DNA of 64,000 nt from JAOAPY01 sp038237475 (lineage in GTDB: Bacteria; Acidobacteriota; Blastocatellia; Pyrinomonadales; Pyrinomonadaceae), in NCBI GenBank assembly GCA_038237475.1, contig JBBRYS010000007.1, positions 226,133 through 290,132 of the forward strand. The letters run 5' to 3'. Below, one piece after another: positions 8,286 to 16,626 of this stretch. Within the stretch, counting starts at the first letter, position 1. The number at the start of each line of letters is the position of its first letter. The notes under the pieces were generated by a model. The model was not told the DNA's origin. It did not search any database and saw only the letters and a program-made list of their open reading frames with translations. The position numbers and the translations under genes are program-made.

Positions 8286-8558
8286 TCAGTTGTTAGTAGT
8301 TAGTTGTCAGTGGCTAGTTGTTACTCCGTGAAACGGAGGACAGATAGCCCACCGATTCATCGGTGGGATACCGTACGCGGTTGGAATGAAGTCCGCGCAG
8401 CGGACGACTGAAAGGGGTGTCATTTATTTTTCTACCTGATCCAGTCGCCGTTTCAGGGACTACAAACATCGGAGCTTCCGATCCCCAGCGATAAATCGCT
8501 GGGCTATTGACAGTCGTCCGCTACGCGGACTAACTACTGACCACTGACAACTGACCAA
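8274..8558. repeat. nested composite inverted-repeat element
   Basis: The whole gap between the DUF1003 and HAD genes is a symmetrical array. Outer arms are TCAGT-word repeats (about 8274-8323 and, inverted, 8531-8558). Inside lie two short hairpins built on GTCCGC/GCGGAC (about 8391-8407 and 8515-8531) and two hairpins CCCACCGAttcATCGGTGGG (about 8349-8368) and CCCAGCGAtaaATCGCTGGG (about 8484-8503). The left arm overlaps the stop codon of the upstream gene. No reading frame is credible here. Confidence 0.75.
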
Positions 8559-8559
8559 C

Positions 8560-9252
8560 ATGATTCAAGCACTGTTTTTCGATTTCAATGGCGTCGTCAT
8601 TAATGATGAACCGCTGCAGCTCAAGGCCTATCAGGAAGTCCTGGCGGGGCAGAGGATTGAGCTCACTGAGGAACAGTACTACGCAGCGATGGGAATGGAT
8701 GACCGCGCTTTTCTGAACGCCGCTTTTGCACGCAGCGAGCAGGAGTTAACCGACGCCAACAGGCGCCAGTTGATAGATCAAAAGTCAGAGATTCACCGGC
8801 GCCTGATCCTCGATGAACTACCCTTATTTCCTGGTGTCGTTACGTTTCTGAAAGCGGCCGTGCGTCGCAATCCTCTCGCGCTGGTGAGCATGGCGCGCCG
8901 GCTTGAAATTGATTATGTGCTGGAACGGGCGCGCTTGTCCGCACTCTTCTCCGTCATCATCAGCGCCGAACAAGTAACAAACTGTAAGCCTGATCCCGAA
9001 TGTTATGAGCTTGCGCTCGCACAGCTCAACGCCAGGCGAACTGCAGAACGCCGGCTGCCCTTGTTACCGGGCGAATGCCTCGTGATTGAAGATGCAGCGC
9101 AGGGAATTGCTGCCGGACGAGCTGCCGGCATGCGCACGCTGGGTATTACCAATTCCGTGGCAGAGCCGGTCTTGCGTGCTGCGGGCGCGGAAGTAGTGAC
9201 ACGCAGTTTGGCGGACCTGAGTGTCGCCGCGGTCGAGCTGCTCTGGAAATGA
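8560..9252 (+). CDS. HAD-superfamily hydrolase, beta-phosphoglucomutase-like
   Basis: 230-residue haloacid dehalogenase-type phosphatase or mutase. Motif I is FFDFNGVV: the Asp nucleophile is present but the second Asp, usually the general acid/base, is Asn. Motif II is LVSMAR, motif III the Lys of NCKPDPE, motif IV VIEDAAQG, where the Asp that binds Mg2+ is kept. A helical cap domain lies between residues 15 and 90. The substrate cannot be told. The D-to-N change could lower activity or mark a subfamily. It starts immediately after the composite repeat and is followed 30 bp later by the SirB1-like gene. Confidence 0.85.
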   Translation: MIQALFFDFNGVVINDEPLQLKAYQEVLAGQRIELTEEQYYAAMGMDDRAFLNAAFARSEQELTDANRRQLIDQKSEIHRRLILDELPLFPGVVTFLKAAVRRNPLALVSMARRLEIDYVLERARLSALFSVIISAEQVTNCKPDPECYELALAQLNARRTAERRLPLLPGECLVIEDAAQGIAAGRAAGMRTLGITNSVAEPVLRAAGAEVVTRSLADLSVAAVELLWK

Positions 9253-9282
9253 GGGCTAAGAAAAGCTAACGACCTGAATCCT

Positions 9283-10128
9283 ATGACCCCGGAATCAAAA
9301 CTTCGTGCAGCAGCAGCCCGCTCGCGCTTCGCTGCGTCGGCCGGCCAAAGGGGAGAGCTGGATCTGGCGCAGGCAGCATTGCTCATTGCGGCGGAAGACG
9401 ATCATGTCGACGTCTCCCACTACCTGGCGGTAATCGACCAACTGGGTCGAGATGCCGCCGCCCTGGTGGCCGCAAATCCCGGCGCCGGCATCGAGGTCTT
9501 CAACGATTTCTTATTTCAGCAAAATGGTTTTCACGGCAATCAAACCCGGTACTACGATCCGCATAACAGTCATCTGCACAAGGTACTCGATGATCGAATC
9601 GGGATTCCGATCACGCTCGCGATTGTTTACCTGGAGGTCGGCCGGCGCGCCGGACTGGAAACAGAAGGCGTAGGTATGCCGGGACACTTTATTGTGCGCG
9701 TACGTGAGGCCGGAGCTCTGGAAGCGCTCCTCGTCGATCCGTTTGACGCGCGGGTCATCGATCGAACCGATTGCCAGGCTCGCCTGGACGAACTCTTTGC
9801 CGGCAGCGTTGCGCTCAATGATGAGCATTTGCGAGGCTCGAATTCACGTGAAATACTGGCGCGCCTGCTCACAAATCTGAAAGCGATTTACACCCGCGCC
9901 CGGATGTATCGTCAGGCTTTATCGGCCGTGGAACGCATCCTCCTTTTAAGACCGCAGGATGCAGCAGAGCAACGAGACCGCGGGGCGTTGCTGGCCCAAC
10001 TCGATCGACTTCCGGAAGCGATCTGGTCCACCCAGCTTTATTTGCAACTCTACCCGCGTGCCAACGACGCCGATGAGGTAAAGGAACAGTTGTATGTCAT
10101 GCAACGCCAACTGGCGGCAATGAACTAG
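9283..10128 (+). CDS. SirB1 family transglutaminase-like/TPR protein
   Basis: 281 residues. A transglutaminase-like fold occupies about 40-185 (FNDFLFQQNGF, GIPITLAIVYLEVGRRAGL, GVGMPGHFIVRV, where the His may be part of a vestigial triad); TPR-like helices follow at 190-275 (YRQALSAVERILLLRP...AIWSTQLYLQLYP). The family is cytosolic; in some bacteria homologues lie near translation or regulatory genes, but no reaction is firmly known. The classical transglutaminase Cys is not evident. It sits between the HAD gene and the ABC permease on the same strand. Confidence 0.83.
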   Translation: MTPESKLRAAAARSRFAASAGQRGELDLAQAALLIAAEDDHVDVSHYLAVIDQLGRDAAALVAANPGAGIEVFNDFLFQQNGFHGNQTRYYDPHNSHLHKVLDDRIGIPITLAIVYLEVGRRAGLETEGVGMPGHFIVRVREAGALEALLVDPFDARVIDRTDCQARLDELFAGSVALNDEHLRGSNSREILARLLTNLKAIYTRARMYRQALSAVERILLLRPQDAAEQRDRGALLAQLDRLPEAIWSTQLYLQLYPRANDADEVKEQLYVMQRQLAAMN

Positions 10129-10176
10129 CCGGCAGCTTTGCGCCGGTATACAGGACAGAAACAAAGACCAATCGCG

Positions 10177-11652
10177 ATGAGCTTTCTCGACATTCTCTAT
10201 CTGGCCGTGCGAAATCTGCGCCAGGCAAAACTGCGCGCGGTGCTGACGACCATGGGCGTAATTGTCGGTGTGGCGGTGATTGTCACCATGGTCTCGTTCG
10301 GTCTCGGCCTGCAGCAAAATATGCTGGCACGCTTTAAGGCGCTCGATCTCTTTAACGAGATGTCCGTCTTTGGCAAGAGTCTCAGCTCACTAGCTTCGGG
10401 ACTTGATCGCGGGCGTCAGGATAGTGATGGCGGCGAGCGGCGTGGACCACGTTTCCGTCCCGACAAGGCGCCGACACGTATTCTCGACGATGCTGCCATC
10501 GCGGAAATTTCCAGAATTCCCGGCGTGGCCTATGTCGAACCTTCCATCGGCTTTAATGTGTTCGTGCGCGCGAATGGCGTGGTGGAGACGCAGTATGTGG
10601 GCGGGGCGACGGTCCCCAACTCCTCTTCGCGCTTTCAGTCTTTTGTTGGCGGCCACATGATCAGCGCCCCGGATGCCGACGAGGTGGTGGTCAATGAACG
10701 ATTCACGCGCGAGTTTAAATTTGCCAAGCCCGAAGATGCGGTGGGCCAGACGGTCCAATTCCTGGCGCCGCCGCAGGAGCAAAAACCGAAGTCACAGTCA
10801 GCGCAGCAGGACGAAGAGCCCGGCGGATTTTTCGGTTTGCCGCTGGACGAGCAGGAGAGTGCTGAGTCTCAGGCCGGCAATGTCGTCGCGCACTCATTTC
10901 GCATCGCCGGAGTCCTGAATACTGAATTGAAGGAAGGCGCCGGTCAGGGAGGCATGCGTGGTTTGTTCCCCGGCGCGGGAATCTATGTTCCGCTCAAAAC
11001 GGCCCGGCAGTGGATCATCGATCACCGCGGACCGATGAGTCAGGTGGCGCTGGCACTGGCACGAGAGAATGGCGCCTTGAGCGATGTCGGCATCGAGGGC
11101 TACGACTCAGCCGTGGTGCGTGTCTCGGACCCGGTGGTGTTGACTGAGGTGCGCAAGCGTCTGACCGAACTCGGCTTTGGCAGTTTTTCGATCGTCGATC
11201 AATTGGAGCAGATACGCACCGTCTTTCTCATTATCGATTCAGTGCTCGGCTTGCTCGGTGGGATTTCATTGCTCGTGGCTTCCTTTGGCATTGCCAACAC
11301 CATGATCATGTCCATTCTCGAACGCACGCGCGAGATTGGCATCATGAAAGCGATTGGTGCGGAAGACCGCGAGATCAAACTCATCTTCTTTGTCGAGGCA
11401 GCGGTGCTGGGGTTGGGGGGAGGGATAATTGGAACTCTGTGCGCGTGGGGAATCGATGGCATCGCCAATCGCGCTGCTTATCGGTTCATACTGAAACCAC
11501 AGGGTGGTTCGTTCGTCGACTTCTTTTCCATCCCGCCATACTTGTGGTTGGGCGCCATCCTGTTTGCGCTGGTGGTTTCAATTCTCGCGGCGCTCTATCC
11601 AGCGACCCGCGCGGCCCGTATCGATCCCGTGAAGGCACTGCGGCATGACTAG
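10177..11652 (+). CDS. ABC transporter permease, MacB/FtsX type
   Basis: 491-residue inner-membrane permease. One N-terminal transmembrane helix (about 20-45, after NLRQAKLRAVLTTMGVIVG), a large periplasmic MacB_PCD domain (about 50-350) and three C-terminal FtsX helices (about 365-480), ending with the usual DPVKALRHD. The periplasmic domain has a low-complexity Gln/Glu/Ser-rich loop around residues 205-240. ATG 10177 begins MSFLDILYLAVRNLR, typical for the family; the frame is open upstream but that part has no homology. The ATPase partner is probably the gene at 6632. Confidence 0.9.
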   Translation: MSFLDILYLAVRNLRQAKLRAVLTTMGVIVGVAVIVTMVSFGLGLQQNMLARFKALDLFNEMSVFGKSLSSLASGLDRGRQDSDGGERRGPRFRPDKAPTRILDDAAIAEISRIPGVAYVEPSIGFNVFVRANGVVETQYVGGATVPNSSSRFQSFVGGHMISAPDADEVVVNERFTREFKFAKPEDAVGQTVQFLAPPQEQKPKSQSAQQDEEPGGFFGLPLDEQESAESQAGNVVAHSFRIAGVLNTELKEGAGQGGMRGLFPGAGIYVPLKTARQWIIDHRGPMSQVALALARENGALSDVGIEGYDSAVVRVSDPVVLTEVRKRLTELGFGSFSIVDQLEQIRTVFLIIDSVLGLLGGISLLVASFGIANTMIMSILERTREIGIMKAIGAEDREIKLIFFVEAAVLGLGGGIIGTLCAWGIDGIANRAAYRFILKPQGGSFVDFFSIPPYLWLGAILFALVVSILAALYPATRAARIDPVKALRHD

Positions 11653-11672
11653 CATGAACCTCGTGCTAGCAA

Positions 11673-11699
11673 GAACAGGCATCAATTCTATTCCTGTTC
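11673..11699. terminator. hairpin between convergent genes
   Basis: GAACAGG/CCTGTTC (7 bp, 13-nt loop) lies in the 50-bp gap between the convergent permease and TMEM175 genes. It has no clear T-tract and is a plausible bidirectional terminator. Confidence 0.4.
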
Positions 11700-11703
11700 A
11701 ACC

Positions 11704-12278
11704 TCATTGCGCCAGCGTCTTCTCAATTCGTCGATCGGGCACCAGCCACATAATCGCTAACAAGGCATACAGTCCGCCCGTCAGCCACGAATTTACAAAC
11801 GCGAGCGGAATCGCGACTGCGTAAATGACCATGGAGATCTTGCCCTTGAAGTCCGAGCCTAACGCTATTGCCAACGTCGACGTCTTACTGTGTAGCGAGA
11901 GCAGCGCGCGCGTCAGGATAAAGTAAGCGATCGCTGCGCAAAGCAGCACCACGCCATACAAGGCTACAGGCCAGGGCGCAAAATGATTCTCACCCATCCA
12001 GTGAGTGACAAAGGGAATCAGCGACAACCAGAACAACAAATGCAGATTGGCCCATAACACTCGCCCATTGACGGGTTGGACTACCTGTAGCAAATGATGG
12101 TGGTTGTTCCAGTAGATGCCAAGAAAGATAAAGCTCATCAGATAACTCAGGAAGACCGGCGCGAGTGGCCGGAGCGCATGCAGATCGCTGCCAACCGGTG
12201 CTCTGATTTCCAGCACCATGATGGTGATGATGATGGCCAACACCCATCGCTGAATGCTTCTAAACGTGTTTTGGTCAT
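11704..12278 (-). pseudogene. TMEM175-family ion channel gene, frameshifted near the start
   Basis: Reads as a DUF1211/TMEM175 protein (putative K+-selective channel, six transmembrane helices). In the frame of ATG 12278 the first 12 codons give MTKTRLEAFSDG, containing the family signature RxxxFSD; the rest of the protein, from VLAIIITIMVLE, continues in another frame. One missing base at about 12243-12245 explains both. ATG 12278 overlaps the TGA of the upstream GNAT gene (ATGA), supporting this start. With one base restored the gene is 192 codons, normal length. The alternative start at 12315 in the downstream frame would lose the signature motif. It could be a real inactivating mutation, programmed slippage or a sequencing error. 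Confidence 0.85.
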
Positions 12279-12787
12279 CCTGATTCAGATGAGTACAAAA
12301 GAAGCTCGGCAGCATCCGCAGTCAACTTGATCATCCGGTCAAAGCTGAGTCCAATCTTTTCCAGCAGACGTATCGAGCCGGCGTTTTCCGGAATTGTGAT
12401 TGCGACCAGGCGCTTTAGTCCAAGCTCCTTGAAGGCGTATTCAGAAGTTGCGGAGGCTGCTTCAAATGCGTACCCCTGAGAGCGATATTCAGGCAGAAAC
12501 GCAAAGCCGATGTCGACGTCTGCCAGAGTGTCTCGCTTGATAAGTCCGCAGATCCCGATGGAAGTGTCCTGGCTTTTTAAGCTCACGAGCCAGAGCCCAA
12601 ACCCGTGCCGCTGATAGCTCTCCTGCGGTCCCTCTGAAATGTATTGGCGCGCGTCGGCGAGAGTCCTGACCTTCTTGTCGCCGATAAAGCGCAGGAAGGC
12701 TGAGTCATTTAAGAGTGCAAGGACGAATGCCGCATCATCAAGTGACAGTTTGCGCAGCACGAGCCGTTCAGTTTCGAGTATGTTCAT
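12275..12787 (-). CDS. GNAT acetyltransferase, RimJ/RimL-like
   Basis: 170-residue GCN5-related N-acetyltransferase of the ribosomal-protein/small-molecule type (begins NILETERLVLRKLSLDDA). The acetyl-CoA region is FLPEYRSQGYAFEAA, a Q/RxxGxx variant, followed by NAGSIRLLEKIGL. ATG 12787 was chosen because homology starts there; 20 bp overlap the end of the preceding GNAT gene. Its TGA overlaps the start of the TMEM175 gene, so three genes appear translationally coupled. Substrate unknown. Confidence 0.87.
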   Translation of the reverse strand: MNILETERLVLRKLSLDDAAFVLALLNDSAFLRFIGDKKVRTLADARQYISEGPQESYQRHGFGLWLVSLKSQDTSIGICGLIKRDTLADVDIGFAFLPEYRSQGYAFEAASATSEYAFKELGLKRLVAITIPENAGSIRLLEKIGLSFDRMIKLTADAAELLLYSSESG

Positions 12788-13331
12788 GGCGAGTTTCGCG
12801 CGGAGCAATAACGCGCGCCATCAGGATGTCATTCTGAGGATCCTTACCCAGTTGAAAAATATGTTCCCCGAAGGGTTCAAACTCCCACTTGCGATAAAAG
12901 GCGAGAGCGCGGGCGTTGTGCTCCCACACTCCCAACCAAAGGGTGCGGTGTCCTTTTGCGCGGGAGACATCAATGCAAGCTTGCATCAGAGTGGCGCCAA
13001 CCTTGCGGCCATGCCATTTGCCGTCCACGTAAATTCTTACCAGCTCGATCGGTTTGTCACCGCTCGCCTCGTGCGGTAAGGCGCCGGCATGGAGCATTGC
13101 GTAACCGACTGCTTGCCCATCAATCTCTGCGATCAAAAAAGTCGCAAGCTCATCGGCGAGTTCCGAGGCAATTTGGTCGAGGCTGAACGCAGCGGCCAGA
13201 TACTCGGACATATTTTCCGGCGTATTGTCCCGGGCAAAAGTTTCAGCAAATGTGCTTGATCCGAGGTCGGCCAGCAACTGGCCGTCAGCAGCGGTTGCCT
13301 GGCGAATGGTGACAGTGGAATCTTTAGTCAT
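12768..13331 (-). CDS. GNAT acetyltransferase
   Basis: 187-residue GNAT enzyme. The acetyl-CoA-binding motif is VDGKWHGRKVGATLMQ, followed by LGVWEHNARALAFYRKWEF. ATG 13331 gives MTKDSTVTIRQATAADG, the canonical start of this family. A longer frame up to 13370 exists, but its extra codons are made of a dispersed palindrome and are not trusted. First gene of a minus-strand group with the second GNAT and TMEM175 genes. The target may be a metabolite or protein. Confidence 0.87.
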   Translation of the reverse strand: MTKDSTVTIRQATAADGQLLADLGSSTFAETFARDNTPENMSEYLAAAFSLDQIASELADELATFLIAEIDGQAVGYAMLHAGALPHEASGDKPIELVRIYVDGKWHGRKVGATLMQACIDVSRAKGHRTLWLGVWEHNARALAFYRKWEFEPFGEHIFQLGKDPQNDILMARVIAPRETRHEHTRN

Positions 13332-13336
13332 ACTTC

Positions 13337-13360
13337 GGGGACCGCACACTTCCAGCGTGC
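13337..13360. repeat. REP-like palindrome, copy 1
   Basis: GGGGACCGCACACTTCCAGC followed by GTGC; a member of the GGGACCGCACGC...GCGTGC family (other copies near 35.9, 36.5, 38.6, 38.7, 53.2, 56.5 and 56.6 kb). It lies immediately upstream of a GNAT gene start. Confidence 0.75.
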
Positions 13361-13428
13361 CGCAGCGCACCTAAATAAATTAATTGGATAAAAATCGCCC
13401 ATGCTAAGAAGCGTGAGTCGGCACATCC

Positions 13429-13653
13429 CTAGCTGCCGCCTTCCATAGCCAGCAGAATCTCCTGCGCTTCGTTAGCGTTGCCGCGATTCACGAACAGTCG
13501 CACCCCCGCCGTAAGTTGCAGATGAGGCTCCATACCCCCGGCGTCATCCTTGAGAATGAAAGCGCTGATGCCGGAGCCCTCAAAGAGTTGCAGGGCCATC
13601 TCGGCATCGATCTCACTTAAAAAAGTCCTGATGGCGACTATTTCGCTTGTCAT
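13429..13653 (-). CDS. DUF2007 domain protein
   Basis: 74-residue protein matching the DUF2007 fold: an alpha-beta module beginning EIVAIRTFLSEIDAEMALQLFEGSGI and ending in GNANEAQEILLAME. The family is called putative signal-transducing, but no function is proven. GAGAG lies 5 nt before ATG 13653; a GTG two codons upstream is in frame. It follows the zinc-ribbon membrane protein by 8 bp, so the two are one transcription unit. A larger DUF2007 protein occurs at 52279. Confidence 0.75.
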   Translation of the reverse strand: MTSEIVAIRTFLSEIDAEMALQLFEGSGISAFILKDDAGGMEPHLQLTAGVRLFVNRGNANEAQEILLAMEGGS

Positions 13654-13661
13654 AAACACTC

Positions 13662-14231
13662 TCAGCTTGCGAGCGGCTTCCCGCAGCTATTACAAAACCG
13701 GGCAGCGGAATCTTTTTGGACGGATCCGCAACTGCCGCAGGTAAGCCCGACGCGCAGATTTGCACCGCAGCCGGAACAGAAAGCCGAGGCGGCCGCATTT
13801 GCTGCTCCACAGGTGCCGCAGCGTCCCGGCAATGGAGGAACATAACCGCCGGCTTTGCGTGCAATGTGGTCTTCGATTATCTTCCAGGCGTCTTCAGTAA
13901 TCTTGAATTGCCAGTAAGCGCCCAACGCCGGCAGAGCAATCAGAAGTCCGGCCGATAAGACAATCGCGATGGCCGCCACTGCAGCCTTGTCAAACCACTT
14001 CTGCATTCCGATTTCGACGCGGGTTCCACCGGCTTCAGGCGTGATCTTAATTGTCAACGCGGCTGACAACCCAGTCATCTCGCGGAGCGTACCAGACTTG
14101 CGCGCCTGCAGGATAGTAGTTGAAGATACCTGCATCGTTTGCATTTCATAGTCCGCATCAAACAATGGTCGTAACTCGGCAACCAGCGTGGAGACATTGG
14201 CTTCGACGCCAGGATAATATCTGCTATCCAT
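13662..14231 (-). CDS. membrane protein with C-terminal double zinc ribbon
   Basis: 189 residues. The N-terminal half (1-90) is a small alpha-beta domain (VSTLVAELRPLFDADYEMQT...GGTRVEIGMQKW); one or two transmembrane helices follow (about 95-120, AAVAAIAIVLSAGLLIALPA); the C-terminus has CGTC...CSGC and CGSC...CNSC zinc ribbons. ATG 14231 is preceded by GAGG; the longer frame to 14453 runs through the divergent promoter region of the M28 gene and is rejected. Probably a membrane sensor or scaffold; no enzyme motif. Confidence 0.75.
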   Translation of the reverse strand: MDSRYYPGVEANVSTLVAELRPLFDADYEMQTMQVSSTTILQARKSGTLREMTGLSAALTIKITPEAGGTRVEIGMQKWFDKAAVAAIAIVLSAGLLIALPALGAYWQFKITEDAWKIIEDHIARKAGGYVPPLPGRCGTCGAANAAASAFCSGCGANLRVGLTCGSCGSVQKDSAARFCNSCGKPLAS

Positions 14232-14389
14232 AAAAGTGTTGTCCTCGTGAGGTATTCTACGCGAAGATGCTTCAGAAGGTTCAGCCGCCCGGTGCCCTGT
14301 GAACGATCTGGTGCCTAACACGAGACCTTGTATCTCCAGCGACCTTCTGTCATTGCCGGCCACAACACGTTTTCTGTGAGGAGAATCAA

Positions 14390-16555
14390 TTGAAAAAAGC
14401 GCGGAGCCTGACGTTTCTTTTTGTCGTAGTCTTGCTTTCATACCTGGGCTCACGCTCAGTCAATTCACAGGGCCCGGCCATGACTGCCATCGACGGGTTC
14501 AGCAGCGCCGGCAGCGTTGCCGAACGCCGTTGGGAAGAACAGTTTCGCGCAGTGCCGGCCGCTGACTCGGCGCGAGCACATCTGCGCCGCTTGACTGCGG
14601 AACCGCATGTCGCAGGAACCAAAGAAGATTATGCGACAGCCATCTATGTCCGCGATCAAATGAAGAGTTATGGTCTGGCAGCGGAGATCAAGGAATACCA
14701 GGTGTTGCTCCCTTATCCGAAGAATCCCACTATCGTCGAACTCCTGGCGCCACGCCGGCAACGGCTGGCGCTGAAGGAAGCTGTCGTTGCAGAAGACTCA
14801 ACCTCCGGTACTCCGAAAATTATTCCGCTCTACAACGGTTACAGCGCGAGTGGCGATGTCAGCGCGCCTCTCGTTTATGTCAACTACGGCTTGCCGCCCG
14901 ATTACGATGCCTTGAAAAAAGCCGGCGTCGATGTCAAAGGCAAGATCGCTATTTCTCGTTACGGCAACTCGTTTCGCGGCGTCAAAGCCAAGGTGGCGGA
15001 AGACCATGGCGCGGTAGGCTTGTTCATCTATTCCGATCCCGCTGACGACGGCTATGCGCAGGGCGACGTTTATCCCAAAGGTCCGTGGCGTCCCTTATCT
15101 TCAGCACAACGCGGCTCCGTTCAATATCTGTTCATGTACCCGGGCGATCCACTGACTCCCGGCACACCGGCGATTAAGGGCACTCCGCGTTTGAAAATGG
15201 AAGAGGCAAAAAATCTGACTCATATCCCGGTTCAGCCCCTCTCTTATGGCGATGCTCGCATCCTGCTCGAGCCTTTGCGAGGACCGGTTCGCCCCAGAGG
15301 TTTTCAGGGTGGTCTACCTTTCGCTTATCACGTCGGCGGAACGAATGATGTGCGCGTCCGTTTGAAAACGGACATGGATTTTCAGATGCGAACCATCTGG
15401 GATGTAATCGCTCGCATCGACGGAGTTGTCGAGAAAGATCGCTGGGTGATCCTCGGCAATCATCGCGATGCCTGGGTGTTTGGGGCGGTCGATCCAAACA
15501 GCGGCACCACCGCCATGCTGGAAGCCGGTCGCGCTTTCGGTCAACTGCTGAAGCAGGGTTGGAAGCCACGTCGCAGCATTCTGCTTTGCAGCTGGGATGC
15601 GGAAGAGCAGGGACTGATCGGCTCAACTGAATGGGCGGAAGAGAATGCCGTAGAGTTGAAAGAAAAGGCGGTCGCCTATTTGAATGTTGACGTCGCTGTG
15701 TCTGGACCAAACTTCGGAACTTCCGCGGTGCCGTCGCTTTGGAAATTAATCCGCGGCGCTACTCGCGAGGTTAAGGATCCAAAGACCGGACAAAGTATCT
15801 ATCAGCAATGGCAGGTACGGGCGCGTGAACAACGGCCGGAAGCAGAAAAAGATTCCCGGCAGGAAGCAGTCATCGGGGCGCTTGGTTCCGGTTCCGATTT
15901 CACTCCGTTCCTGCAGCACCTGGGAATCCCTGCGGCCGATATGGGTTTTGGCGGCGACTACGGTGTCTATCACTCCGCTTATGATTCATTTCACTGGATG
16001 GAAAAGTTTGGCGACCCGACCTTCGCTTATCACGTCGCGGCGGCGCAGCTTTGGGGTACGGTGGCATTACGCCTGGCGGACGCAGAAGGAATCCCGCTTG
16101 ATTACAATGATTATGCCGCGCAGATTCGAGATTATTTCAATGAGAGTTTGAAGGTGGCGAAGCGCCGGGATTTGGACAGCTCTTTCGATGAAAAGGCGAT
16201 GGACAGCGCTCTGAAAGAGTTCGCTGCTGAGGCTTGGCGCGTTCAGCGTGACAGACTGCGCGCCATCGAAGATAACTCCGACTCTAACACGAATACCGCG
16301 GCCCGGCTGCGGAAGATCAATGATGCCCTGATTGCGGTTGAGCGTGCCTTGACTGACGAGCGGGGACTGACGGGCCGGCCGTGGTTCAAGCATCAAATTT
16401 ACGCGCCCGGAGTCTTCACGGGTTATGCGGCCCAGCCGTTGACGGATTTCAGCCAGGCGCTCGATGACCGCAACAGCAGTTCCACTAAAGAAGCTCTTGA
16501 AAGGATTGTGGCAGCTTTGCGACGAGCGACCGAGACGCTGAAGCGATCTGATTAG
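14390..16555 (+). CDS. secreted M28 metallopeptidase, glutamate carboxypeptidase II-like
   Basis: 721 residues. Signal peptide at 1-26 (hydrophobic core LTFLFVVVLLSYLGS); a PA-type insert at about 130-260; the zinc peptidase core at about 330-560; a transferrin-receptor-like dimerisation domain at about 590-715. Two-zinc ligands are visible: HRDAW, DPNSG, DAEEQG (the catalytic Glu precedes the ligand Glu), NVDVA and YHSAYDSF. It is expected to cleave C-terminal residues from peptides in the periplasm or outside. Start TTG 14390 has GAGGAG 7 nt upstream. The gene upstream is divergent. Confidence 0.92.
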   Translation: MKKARSLTFLFVVVLLSYLGSRSVNSQGPAMTAIDGFSSAGSVAERRWEEQFRAVPAADSARAHLRRLTAEPHVAGTKEDYATAIYVRDQMKSYGLAAEIKEYQVLLPYPKNPTIVELLAPRRQRLALKEAVVAEDSTSGTPKIIPLYNGYSASGDVSAPLVYVNYGLPPDYDALKKAGVDVKGKIAISRYGNSFRGVKAKVAEDHGAVGLFIYSDPADDGYAQGDVYPKGPWRPLSSAQRGSVQYLFMYPGDPLTPGTPAIKGTPRLKMEEAKNLTHIPVQPLSYGDARILLEPLRGPVRPRGFQGGLPFAYHVGGTNDVRVRLKTDMDFQMRTIWDVIARIDGVVEKDRWVILGNHRDAWVFGAVDPNSGTTAMLEAGRAFGQLLKQGWKPRRSILLCSWDAEEQGLIGSTEWAEENAVELKEKAVAYLNVDVAVSGPNFGTSAVPSLWKLIRGATREVKDPKTGQSIYQQWQVRAREQRPEAEKDSRQEAVIGALGSGSDFTPFLQHLGIPAADMGFGGDYGVYHSAYDSFHWMEKFGDPTFAYHVAAAQLWGTVALRLADAEGIPLDYNDYAAQIRDYFNESLKVAKRRDLDSSFDEKAMDSALKEFAAEAWRVQRDRLRAIEDNSDSNTNTAARLRKINDALIAVERALTDERGLTGRPWFKHQIYAPGVFTGYAAQPLTDFSQALDDRNSSSTKEALERIVAALRRATETLKRSD

Positions 16556-16580
16556 GGACAGATTCCAGGTCTGTCCTTTA
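16556..16580 (+). terminator. intrinsic terminator after the M28 gene
   Basis: GGACAGA/TCTGTCC (7 bp perfect stem, 7-nt loop) directly follows the stop codon and is followed by TTTA. The tail is short. Confidence 0.5.
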
Positions 16581-16582
16581 CT

Positions 16583-16610
16583 TAGACAATTGGAAACCAA
16601 ACGGTAAGAT
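16583..16610 (+). promoter_or_regulatory. candidate promoter of the 16627 gene
   Basis: TAGACA (16583-16588), a 16-bp spacer and TAAGAT (16605-16610), with an AAGGAG ribosome-binding site just downstream. The very short leader is consistent but unproven. Confidence 0.35.
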
Positions 16611-16626
16611 CAAAAGGAGCGAACGT

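Noticed and set aside
12275..12315. Start of the TMEM175 gene at 12315
   Set aside because: That frame lacks the RxxxFSD signature, which is found in another frame starting at 12278; the extra N-terminus is an artefact of the frameshift.
13331..13370. Longer GNAT protein from 13370
   Set aside because: The additional codons are made of the REP-like palindrome; the family start is at 13331.
14232..14453. Extension of the zinc-ribbon membrane protein to 14453
   Set aside because: It would run through the divergent regulatory region and overlap the M28 gene; a good ribosome-binding site exists at 14231.
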